The translations under genes and the position numbers were made by a program. The notes under the pieces were generated by a model, which ran no database searches, was not told where the DNA came from, and saw only the letters and a program-made list of their open reading frames with translations. A DNA stretch of 64,000 bases from Streptococcus varani (GTDB taxonomy: Bacteria > Bacillota > Bacilli > Lactobacillales > Streptococcaceae), in assembly GCF_001375655.1 (NCBI RefSeq), contig NZ_CTEN01000005.1, positions 1-64,000 on the forward strand. Reading direction: 5' to 3'. Shown piece after piece: positions 30,259-40,937 of this stretch (positions within the stretch are counted from its first letter, which is position 1; the number at the start of each line of letters is the position of its first letter).

Positions 30259-31110
30259 ATGAGAAAGAAATTAAAACCTGTATTTGTCTTTGCTTTCTTC
30301 TTCTTATTTGTTAGCCTAATCCTGTTCACAAGAGGTTTGACCCAAGAAGCTACAAATGGAAGCACAGATCCATCTACTACAGAAACCAATAGTCCTTCCA
30401 CACCTCCTCCTTCAACCGCTAGTCCTAGTACCTATCATATTGATAATGCTTTAGAAATGAAGCCTATCATCGATGTTTCCGGCTGGCAACTACCTTCCGA
30501 AATTGATTACGATACCCTTTCCCAAAATATTTCCGGTGCTATTGTTCGTGTCCAGAGCGGTTCGCATACCAAGAAAGACAATGCTGCCTCTTATAAAAAT
30601 GGTTTGGATAAATCTTACAAAACTCATATCCAAGAATTCAAAGCTAGAAATATACCTGTGGCAGTCTATGCTTATGTGACGGGCAACAGTATCAAATCAA
30701 TGGAAGAGGAAGCGGTTAGTTTTTACGAAGCCTCCTATAAATACCAACCAACTTTCTATTGGTTGGATGTAGAGGAAAAAACGATGGAAGACATGAATGC
30801 AGGTGTCGAAGCTTTTCGTGCCAAATTGTCTTCTTTAGGTGCTAAAAATATCGGGCTCTATATCGGCACCTACTTTATGGACGAGCATAGCATCTCTGCT
30901 GATAATTTTGATGCTATTTGGATCCCTACCTATGGTACAGATTCGGGCTACTACAATGCTGCTCCAAATACCGATTTAAACTATGATTTGCACCAATATA
31001 CTTCTCAAGGTCGCCTCAATGGCTTTAAGCATGCCTTGGATTTGAACATCATTACAACCCTTAAAGATCCAAATGAAGTCTACCAAAAACTCTTTACCGT
31101 TCCAGATTAA
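30259..31110 (+). CDS. Secreted GH25 muramidase
   Basis: A 283-residue extracytoplasmic protein: an N-terminal membrane/signal segment (about residues 8-25), a Thr/Ser/Pro-rich linker (about residues 28-62), then a glycoside hydrolase family 25 domain. Family marks are IIDVSGWQ (first catalytic Asp), GAIVRVQSG, VPVAVYAYV-like strand (IPVAVYAYV), YWLDVEEK (catalytic acid pair region), GLYIGTYF and YDLHQYTSQGRLNG near the end. It presumably cleaves the MurNAc-GlcNAc bond of peptidoglycan during growth or separation. With no clear signal-peptidase site it may stay membrane-anchored. No cell-wall-binding repeats are present. Confidence 0.9.
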   Translation: MRKKLKPVFVFAFFFLFVSLILFTRGLTQEATNGSTDPSTTETNSPSTPPPSTASPSTYHIDNALEMKPIIDVSGWQLPSEIDYDTLSQNISGAIVRVQSGSHTKKDNAASYKNGLDKSYKTHIQEFKARNIPVAVYAYVTGNSIKSMEEEAVSFYEASYKYQPTFYWLDVEEKTMEDMNAGVEAFRAKLSSLGAKNIGLYIGTYFMDEHSISADNFDAIWIPTYGTDSGYYNAAPNTDLNYDLHQYTSQGRLNGFKHALDLNIITTLKDPNEVYQKLFTVPD

Positions 31111-31121
31111 TCGGTCACTCC

Positions 31122-31160
31122 TAGAGGTCATCTCTTCATGCTAAGAGATGGCTTTTTGAT
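31122..31160 (+). terminator. Terminator of the GH25 gene
   Basis: Arms GTCATCTCTT and AAGAGATGGC around CATGCT, followed by TTTTTGAT, 15 nt after the stop. Confidence 0.85.
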
Positions 31161-31188
31161 GTTCGTTTTTCTCCATTACTTGTCATCT

Positions 31189-31216
31189 TTGTTATCCTCT
31201 GAAAAAATGATATAAT
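31189..31216 (+). promoter_or_regulatory. Promoter of the DUF368-ybaK operon
   Basis: -35 TTGTTA (31189-31194), 16-nt spacer, -10 TATAAT (31211-31216), 30 nt before the start codon, with GGAGG between. Confidence 0.75.
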
Positions 31217-31245
31217 GATGGCATCACATTTTTTTGGAGGAACTT

Positions 31246-32084
31246 ATGACTTCTTGGATTGCAAGAATCATCAAGGGAATGATTATCGCCCTTGGATTTA
31301 TTTTACCTGGTGTATCAGGAGGGGTCTTAGCTGCTATTCTAGGTATTTATGAACGCATCATCCGCTTCTTGGCCCATATTCGTGAAAACTTTATTGAAAA
31401 TGTTCTCTTCTTTATTCCTGTTGGAATCGGTGGAATCTTAGGGATAGCTCTCTTCTCCTTTCCAGTGGAATTTCTCTTACAGCACTATCAAGTGCCTGTC
31501 CTTTGGGGATTTGCGGGCGCTATCATTGGAACTATCCCTAGTCTAGTGAAAGAATCAACCCGGAAATCATCTCGAAATGCTATCGATCTTACTTGGTTAT
31601 TTGGGACCTTTATCGTCTCGGGACTACTTCTCTATTTTTTGAATCAACTAGTCGGAACGATTCCAGCTGGCTTCGCAGGGTTTGTTTTAGCTGGAGCTCT
31701 CATTGCTTTGGGGATCTTGGTACCGGGACTCAGTCCTTCTAATTTATTATTAATTTTAGGTCTCTATTCACCAATGTTGACTGGGTTTAAAAGTCTAGAC
31801 TTGATGGGGACATTTTTGCCCATTGCCATCGGTGGACTTATTGCAATGCTGTCCTTTTCAAAAGCAATGGACTATGCTTTAGAGCACTACCATTCACGTG
31901 TCTATCATTTTATCATCGGAATCGTTCTTTCCTCTACCATTCTCATCCTTTTGCCAAATGCTAGCAGTGAGGAAGCCATCTCTTATGCTGGTGCAGGTAT
32001 CTTTACCTGGATCTCAGCTCTTCTTCTCTTTGTCCTTGGTATCTGGTTGGGACTGTGGATGAGTAAGCTTGAGGAAAAATACAA

Positions 32085-32088
<4 letters not shown>
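31246..32088 (+). CDS. DUF368 membrane protein, candidate undecaprenyl-phosphate flippase
   Basis: A 280-residue integral membrane protein with about eight segments. It shows two copies of a glycine/proline-rich motif: FILPGVSGGVLAAILGIYE (about residues 18-36) and LVPGLSPSNLLLILGLY (about residues 160-176), the DUF368 hallmark. DUF368 proteins (PopT) are known to recycle undecaprenyl phosphate across the membrane. That function fits a genome region with uppS and ftsW but is inferred from family only. The ATG at 31246 has GGAGG 5 nt away. The downstream ybaK gene overlaps its stop (ATGA). Confidence 0.85.
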
Positions 32089-34185
<2,097 letters not shown>

Positions 34186-34196
34186 ACAAAAAATAA

Positions 34197-34236
34197 TCCC
34201 TTGTAATCTTGTTGACAGAATTACAGGGTTTTATTT
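34197..34236 (+). terminator. Terminator of lysS
   Basis: Arms CCCTTGTAAT and ATTACAGGG with a loop containing TTGTTGAC, followed by TTTTATTTT, about 12 nt after the stop. The rest of the gap to 34489 shows only the RBS (AAAGGAGGG) of the next gene and no other feature. Confidence 0.8.
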
Positions 34237-34489
34237 TGAATTAATTGACACTTCTTACCTTCACCAATCTTATGATTTTGAATCTTCTAGACTTTTTACA
34301 TTCATTGTAACTTCATTTACTTTAATAAAAAGAGTATCTCCATCAAATCCTAATTAATAATGTGAAATTTGAATTTCCATAAGAAAGATGGAATAGTTTT
34401 TGGGATAAAGTAACAAGTGTGCAAGCAAAATCAAGCGAAAGAGTTTCCTAGTATGTATAATAAATATACCAATCAAAGGAGGGCTGACT

Positions 34490-35461
34490 ATGGTTACATG
34501 GCAAGAAAATATTCAAAATCTTATTTTTGAAATTGATCGCAATATTAAGGAACAAAATGATGATGCACTTACGCTTTCAAATCTTGCAAAATCGATTGGA
34601 TATTCAGAATACTACCTATCAAGAAAATTCAAGGAAATATCCGGTATGCAATTACGAGATTTTCTTCGTGGCAGACGGCTTGTTTTTGCACTCAAAGATC
34701 TTCGAGAAACTGAAGAAGGCATTTTAGAGATTGCGATAAGGTATGGTTTTTCGTCTCACGAAGCATTTACTCGTGCATTTAAAGAAGCCTATGGCCTTAC
34801 TCCTAGTGACTACCGAGTGAATAAGTTCCCGGTTGTCTTGCGAACAACCGTCAAACCCTTTGACTGCTATTTATTAGGCATAGGAGGAACTGGTATGGCA
34901 CAGAGTGCAGAAACCATCAAAAGTTATTTCGTAACGATTCCGGCTCACAAATTCTTGCATATTCGGAATTATGAGAGTGTCGGGTATTTTGATTTTTGGC
35001 AAAAACAGAGCATCATTCCCGGACAAGACTCACAAACGATTTGCGGTCTATTAGACGGCATTAAAGGTAAGCTGGATGATGAAGGTGGAAGCGATTCTAA
35101 CGTAGGGAGTGTTCAGCTTATGGCATTTATCAACGAGCCAGAGGGAAGAATATGCAGTTGGGGGATTCCACTTGCAGAAGCATACGGCATTCGTTTGCCA
35201 CAAGACTATACTGTAGAAATACCGCCACAGATGCAAGTAATGGATGTTCCTGAGGGCGAATATATCGTTTTTGAACATGGAACCTTCGATTTTGAAACCG
35301 AAAATCAGACAGTTGAAGCTACGATTGAAAAGGCTATGAAGGAATTTAACTATGCAGAAAGTGGCTATGAACTTGATCTGACGCAAGGTAGAGTTTTTTA
35401 CTTTTATCACGACTGCGAACGTTTTTGGAAATACATCAGACCTGTAAAGAAAGTCAAATAG
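34490..35461 (+). CDS. AraC-family regulator with GyrI-like ligand domain
   Basis: A 323-residue protein. Residues about 8-108 are a double helix-turn-helix of the AraC/XylS type (LSNLAKSIGYSEYYLSRKFK and ILEIAIRYGFSSHEAFTRAF, then GLTPSDYR). Residues about 115-323 form a GyrI-like/effector-binding domain (PEGEYIVFEHGTFDFE, FYFYHDCERFWKYIRPVK). This order, DNA-binding domain first, matches Rob/BmrR-like multidrug-sensing regulators. AAAGGAGGG precedes the ATG. No obvious target gene is next to it, and the region before has long non-coding DNA, so it may be a transferred orphan regulator. Confidence 0.85.
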   Translation: MVTWQENIQNLIFEIDRNIKEQNDDALTLSNLAKSIGYSEYYLSRKFKEISGMQLRDFLRGRRLVFALKDLRETEEGILEIAIRYGFSSHEAFTRAFKEAYGLTPSDYRVNKFPVVLRTTVKPFDCYLLGIGGTGMAQSAETIKSYFVTIPAHKFLHIRNYESVGYFDFWQKQSIIPGQDSQTICGLLDGIKGKLDDEGGSDSNVGSVQLMAFINEPEGRICSWGIPLAEAYGIRLPQDYTVEIPPQMQVMDVPEGEYIVFEHGTFDFETENQTVEATIEKAMKEFNYAESGYELDLTQGRVFYFYHDCERFWKYIRPVKKVK

Positions 35462-35524
35462 TTAATCGAAACAAATCTCTTGATGGAGTGACACTTTCAC
35501 GTTATATCGAATTTATAAAAAATA

Positions 35525-35562
35525 GATCGCCTACTAGGAATATCGTAGGTGATTTCTTTATA
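35525..35562 (+). terminator. Terminator of the AraC-type gene
   Basis: Arms GATCGCCTAC and GTAGGTGATTT with a loop TAGGAATATC, followed by CTTTAT, about 65 nt after the stop. Confidence 0.7.
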
Positions 35563-35574
35563 TCATCATTCGAA

Positions 35575-35905
35575 TGACCGTTGATACCCTGTCACTATCG
35601 GCAGGCACTACTCCAGTGGAGTGAAACTTAGTTCCTTCTATAGTCTTTTGAATTAACTTTAATACGTTGTCACTATCGGCTTGCCGTACTCCAGTACAGC
35701 CTGAACCTCAGTTCCTAGTCCTAAAGCTAATTCATTTGACTATATTTCCAACTTCAAACAGTCGATTACCAGACTGTAAGGTAAACTGATTATTATCAGT
35801 TTTTATTTCCCACCTCAAACAGTCTATCCCCAGACTGTTTGAGCTGCCTGCACCTTATATTCCTTATCTTAAAGTTTGTGCATTCGACTATCCTTATCAC
35901 CCTTT
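35575..35905. repeat. Intergenic repeat, copy B, with hairpin
   Basis: The longest copy of the repeat also found at 9150-9392 and 39131-39265. It holds two tandem variants of the leading part (GTCACTATCGGCAGGCACTAC and GTCACTATCGGCTTGCCGTAC areas), CCAGACTGTAAGGT, TTATTTCCCACC and then the hairpin CTCAAACAGTCT (35814-35825) / AGACTGTTTGAG (35832-35843). It ends with CATTCGACTAT. It fills most of the 35462-36159 gap; the rest holds a -10-like TATAAT at 36024-36029 before the TetR gene. Confidence 0.7.
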
Positions 35906-36159
35906 CAACTCCTTGAAAATCTTAACCATTACAACGTCAATAATCTAAATACCAAAGACCATACATGCTCTAGTTCTATAGATATATTTTCAGAAAATTA
36001 CTGAAAGAAATAAAATAATTTGATATAATATTGTTACTATACTTACAAATCTACCTTATTTTTTATCTACTATATACCACTTATCTAGTTTCACACAAGC
36101 GATTAGGAATCTAAGGAGATTCTGTATTTATTACAAATATATTTCTATAGAGAAAGAAG

Positions 36160-36804
36160 ATGATGAAGAAAAAGATTAAAATTGAAAAAAGCCGAATTCT
36201 ATTAAAAGAAGCCCTTCTCCATTTATTGTTGGAAAAAGACTTTGCCAAGATTACCATACAGGACCTGTGCAAAAAAGCTAAGGTCGGTCGATCCACATTC
36301 TATAATCACTATAACGACAAAAACGATTTGCTTCAAAGCACAGTTGCTTTTTATAGTCAAATTGCTCAAGAAACTACCGTCAATGCTTTTTTATCTGACG
36401 ACAAAATGAATCTTCATGCCAACCTAATTCGAGATTACCAGGCTACCGTTCAGTATAGTAAAGTTATTCAGGCTCTGACAACTATCCACTTACCAAACGC
36501 AGATTTTGAGGCTAATATGCGGCAAATTTTGCATGAAAAATATCAAGTTTTACTTGCCAACAGCGAGTCATCACTGAGTGAGATTCCAGAAGAACTGGCT
36601 ATTAATCTCTACGCTGCCAATGCTCTTACAGTGACCAAATACATCGCTTTTCATCCTGATATTGCTAATATTAACGAGCTGGCTGATTTCATGATTCATA
36701 TTTACGGACGTCTTTTTAAATCTTCTAAGGAAGAGGAATCTGAGACCTTACAAGAACCTGGTTCGGAAACCATTCTGGAGATAATTCCAAAGACTTTAGA
36801 ATAA
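36160..36804 (+). CDS. TetR-family regulator
   Basis: A 214-residue protein. The N-terminal HTH is clear (residues about 8-58: FAKITIQDLCKKAKVGRSTFYNHYNDKNDL). The C-terminal ligand domain is divergent and ends with an acidic tail. It is convergent with a luciferase-like oxidoreductase gene, sharing a terminator, so that neighbour is not an obvious target. The start is weakly supported: GAAAGAAG runs right up to the ATG, so the second Met (36163) is equally possible. Confidence 0.85.
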   Translation: MMKKKIKIEKSRILLKEALLHLLLEKDFAKITIQDLCKKAKVGRSTFYNHYNDKNDLLQSTVAFYSQIAQETTVNAFLSDDKMNLHANLIRDYQATVQYSKVIQALTTIHLPNADFEANMRQILHEKYQVLLANSESSLSEIPEELAINLYAANALTVTKYIAFHPDIANINELADFMIHIYGRLFKSSKEEESETLQEPGSETILEIIPKTLE

Positions 36805-36810
36805 AGAATA

Positions 36811-36838
36811 CAAAAAAGCTGAGATTCCCTCAGACTTT
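36811..36838. terminator. Shared terminator between TetR and the oxidoreductase gene
   Basis: Arms CTGAG and CTCAG (AAAAAAGCTGAGATTCCCTC, then AGACTTTTTC) with A and T runs at either side; it works for both convergent genes and overlaps the last codons of the minus-strand gene. Confidence 0.65.
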
Positions 36839-37882
36839 TTCTTTCTTCTGAAAATACTCATGAACACGCGGGGCAACTTCTTTTCCATAAAGTTCAATGG
36901 CACGTAGGACATCCTCATGGGGCAAAGAACCAACTGGTAGATGGAGGAAAAATCGATCCAAATCCATAACTTCAACGGTATTGATAATTTTTTTGGCTAC
37001 ATACTCCGCATTTCCAACTATCGTTGCTCCTTGATCTGAAAGTGAATGGAGATAATCTTCTTTGGTCATCTCACGCCAATGTGGACGATCTTTTGCAATA
37101 TTATCTACTGTTTGTTTATTAGGGTAAAAATAATCTTGGATAGCCTGTTCATGATTATCGCCAATCCACCCCCAGGAATGTGCTGCTACCTTGATACGAC
37201 TGGCTGGATGCCCTTCGTTGGTTGCAATCTTTCGATAAGCATCAGCCAGTGGCTTGAAGTTCTTCGGCGTAGTACCAATTACAGCATAAACAATTGGCAA
37301 ACCCAATTGAGCAATTTTGACTGTTGACTCGACATGACCACCAGTTGCAACCCAGATCGGAACATCTTCTTGAACAGCTCGAGGGTAAACAGGTTTATTA
37401 ATCACAGTTTGAGTATGTTTCCCTTGCCAAGTCAAGTTGGTATTTTCTTTAATCTGCAAGAGCATATCTAATTTTTCATCAAAGAGTTCTTCATAATCTG
37501 CTAAATCATAGCCAAATAATGGGAAGGATTCTGTGAAAGAGCCACGACCAGCCATAATTTCTGCACGGCCATTAGAAAGGGCATCAATAGTGGCATACTG
37601 TTGATAGAGACGAACCGGATCCATGGAAGAAAGGATAGAGACAGCTGATGTCAACTTAATCTTTTTGGTCTTAACAGCTCCAGCTGCTAAAACAATCTCG
37701 GGCGCAGAAACCGCAAAATCTTCCCTGTGGTGTTCACCAATGCCGTAGACATCTAATCCGACTTGATCCGCCAATTCGATTTCCTTGACTAATTGACGGA
37801 TCCGTTCTTCATGACTATAGGTTTGACCAGTTTTTTCTAAAGGTGTCGTTTCACCAAAAGTTGAAATACCTAATTCGACCAT
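36830..37882 (-). CDS. LLM-class flavin-dependent oxidoreductase
   Basis: A 350-residue luciferase-like monooxygenase-fold protein. It has the (beta/alpha)8 pattern of the family: LGISTFGETTPLE at the N-terminus, ELADQVGLDVYGIGEHHREDF (in part: GLDVYGIGEHHREDF), AVKTKKIKLTSAVSILSSMD, NGRAEIMAGRGSF and PIWVATGGHVES. It presumably uses reduced flavin, but the substrate is unknown. GAGGAATCAAGT lies before the ATG. Monocistronic. Confidence 0.88.
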   Translation of the reverse strand: MVELGISTFGETTPLEKTGQTYSHEERIRQLVKEIELADQVGLDVYGIGEHHREDFAVSAPEIVLAAGAVKTKKIKLTSAVSILSSMDPVRLYQQYATIDALSNGRAEIMAGRGSFTESFPLFGYDLADYEELFDEKLDMLLQIKENTNLTWQGKHTQTVINKPVYPRAVQEDVPIWVATGGHVESTVKIAQLGLPIVYAVIGTTPKNFKPLADAYRKIATNEGHPASRIKVAAHSWGWIGDNHEQAIQDYFYPNKQTVDNIAKDRPHWREMTKEDYLHSLSDQGATIVGNAEYVAKKIINTVEVMDLDRFFLHLPVGSLPHEDVLRAIELYGKEVAPRVHEYFQKKEKV

Positions 37883-37983
37883 ACTTGATTCCTCGTTTAC
37901 TTCTGATTTATAATCATGGTATCACTAATTAGTGTAACCAGCAAAAATTATGCTCATTTCTCCCCAATATCGTTATTCCAAAC

Positions 37984-38006
37984 AAAAAGACTCGGTTAAA
38001 CCGAGT
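37984..38006. terminator. Hairpin upstream of the IS1182 fragment
   Basis: AGACTCGG, loop TTAAA, CCGAGTCT, a clean stem flanked by A and T. It may be the end of the IS1182 element or a stray terminator. Confidence 0.45.
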
Positions 38007-38103
38007 CTCAGACTGAAGACAAAGTCCTTGGAATTAGGTTTCTAAGGGCTTTTCTTTGTGAATAGGAGTATAATTAAAGTATCTAGTATGAGGAGGTTTG
38101 GCT

Positions 38104-38558
38104 ATGCTTCATAAGGAAAAACCAGATTACAACCGCAATCAATATGGTTTCTATACACTGATGACCTTGTTCCAATTGATCATTTCCTTCGTCAAGTTGA
38201 TGAGGTGATTGATTTTAACTTCATTTATGAGTTGGTAGAGGACACCTACTCAACCGATAATGGTCGTCCGAGTTTAGATCCTGTCATGCTGGTTAAAATC
38301 CCTCTTATTCAGTGCCTCTATGGTATTCGGTCCATGCGTCAAACTATCAAGGAAATCGAAGTCAATATGGCTTATCGTTGGTTTCTCGGTCTTACTCTCG
38401 ATGACAGGGTCCCCCACTTCACTACTTATGGGAAGAATTACAGTCGAAGATTCCAAGAAAAAGAGCTCATCTCTGAGATTTTCTCTCGAATTCTCAATCA
38501 AGCCTTAAGAGCTGGTTTGATTGACCCTTCTGAAATTTTCGTGGATGGAACTCATATC
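38104..38558 (+). pseudogene. IS1182-family transposase, truncated and frameshifted
   Basis: From the ATG at 38104 (after AGGAGG) the frame reads MLHKEKPDYNRNQYGFYT, then loses a base at about 38159-38162. The next frame continues through DLVPIDHFLRQVDEVIDF, NGRPSLDPVMLVKIPL, GIRSMRQTIKEIEVNMAYRW and DPSEIFVDGTHI. At about 38558 it breaks off, after roughly 150 of some 480 residues, and unrelated GC-rich sequence begins. This element is distinct from the one at 19 and 28 kb. Confidence 0.85.
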
Positions 38559-38560
38559 AC

Positions 38561-38708
38561 GTTTCTGTTCGTAGAGCCACGATTTCGCTATCCCTTCCTC
38601 TCCCCGCTACCTCGCGATAGTCAGGCTTGGGAGTCGCTATTGGGTTCACCGGTAGCGGGTGCCCACGGAGGACTTGCACCTCAGATGTACGACATGCCCG
38701 TCGTACTG
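38561..38708 (-). other. Probable group II intron remnant (5' part)
   Basis: A GC-rich block with several short inverted repeats (GTACGAC/GTCGTAC around ATGCCC, CTACCTCGCGATAG, GGTGCAAGTCCTCC on the minus strand). It follows the IS1182 breakpoint and stops at the yajC terminator. On the minus strand GTACGACGGGCATGTCG, then GGTGCAAGTCCTCCGTGGG, resembles the start of a bacterial group II intron. With 20380-20430 it could be the two ends of one intron type. Recalled pattern only; no reverse transcriptase remains. Confidence 0.5.
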
Positions 38709-38733
38709 AAAAAAGAATAACCGATGTTATTCT
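38708..38733 (-). terminator. Terminator of yajC, overlapping its stop
   Basis: Minus strand: AGAATAAC, loop ATCG, GTTATTCT, then TTTTTTC. The stem covers the last codons of yajC, so the mobile debris inserted directly downstream of it did not damage it. Confidence 0.8.
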
Positions 38734-39044
38734 TCAATGGCGCTTTCGCTCTTTTCAGTTGATTCTTCAACAATTGTTTCTACCTCTGGCGTCACCGCAG
38801 CTTCTGTCACGCGATTACGAATGGCTGCACGATCAAAAGTTAAGTAGATACCATCAATATCCAGAACGACTTTCTGATCATTGATTTCGTCTACGATACC
38901 GTACAATCCACCAATTGTTACGATTTCATCCCCTTTTTTGATTTGGTTGAGTGTATTAGCACGGCTTTGTTGTTGTTTTCTTTGAGAAAAGAACATCCAA
39001 CCCAACATCCCCAACATCAAAACTGGAAAAATAAATTGTCCCAT
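38727..39044 (-). CDS. yajC: Preprotein translocase accessory subunit YajC
   Basis: A 105-residue protein with one N-terminal membrane helix (about residues 4-22, FIFPVLMLGMLGWMFF) and a cytoplasmic domain (IKKGDEIVTIGGLYGIVDEI) typical of YajC, plus a Glu/Ser-rich tail. YajC associates with SecDF and SecYEG during export. The start at 39044 has GAGGAG 6 nt away. Monocistronic between a terminator and a repeat-bearing gap. Confidence 0.92.
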   Translation of the reverse strand: MGQFIFPVLMLGMLGWMFFSQRKQQQSRANTLNQIKKGDEIVTIGGLYGIVDEINDQKVVLDIDGIYLTFDRAAIRNRVTEAAVTPEVETIVEESTEKSESAIEE

Positions 39045-39130
39045 AATTAACTCCTCATTCATTTAATAGCACCTATTATATCAAAAAATACCAGTAAAGA
39101 AAAGGGGAGAGTACAGCCTCATTCAAAAAA

Positions 39131-39265
39131 AGTATAGTCGGTTGAATGACGGTTGATATGATATCACTATCGACAGGCCTTACTCTGGTTGAGAGAAACT
39201 TAGTTCCTTCTATTTCCAACCTCAAACAATCTATTCCTAGTCCAAAAGTTCATTCATTCGACTAT
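39131..39265. repeat. Intergenic repeat, copy C (shortened)
   Basis: Shares with copies A and B: GACGGTTGATA, ATCACTATCGACAGGC, GAAACTTAGTTCCTTCTAT, CCTCAAACAATCTATTCC and the end TTCATTCGACTATAAAAG. The hairpin half is degenerate or lost. It sits between yajC and purA. Confidence 0.65.
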
Positions 39266-39288
39266 AAAAGAGGAGTCAAAGCTCCTCC
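39262..39288 (-). terminator. Terminator of purA
   Basis: Minus strand: GAGGAG, short loop, CTCCTC, then TTTTATAG, about 25 nt after the purA stop. Confidence 0.75.
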
Positions 39289-39312
39289 TTATCATCGCTT
39301 AAATATAATTGC

Positions 39313-40759
<1,447 letters not shown>

Positions 40760-40879
40760 GATAAGACTATTCAAAAAGAAAAACCGAATATTATCAAATA
40801 GATACTTCGGTTAATAAGCTTTTCCCGAATTTTATCCGATAGGTTCAGAAAAAAGAAGTTTTTCCTAAGTAGCAAAAAT

Positions 40880-40908
40880 TTGTTTTTGCCTTGGAAAGGG
40901 TTTAAAAT
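40880..40908 (+). promoter_or_regulatory. Promoter of gshAB
   Basis: -35 TTGTTT (40880-40885), 17-nt spacer, -10 TAAAAT (40903-40908); GAGGCG precedes the ATG at 40938. Confidence 0.55.
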
Positions 40909-40937
40909 GAAGATAATATTAAATTTGAGGCGAGAAA

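Noticed and set aside
38627..38884. Open frame across the intron-like block into yajC
   Set aside because: It reads non-coding structured sequence and the antisense strand of yajC.
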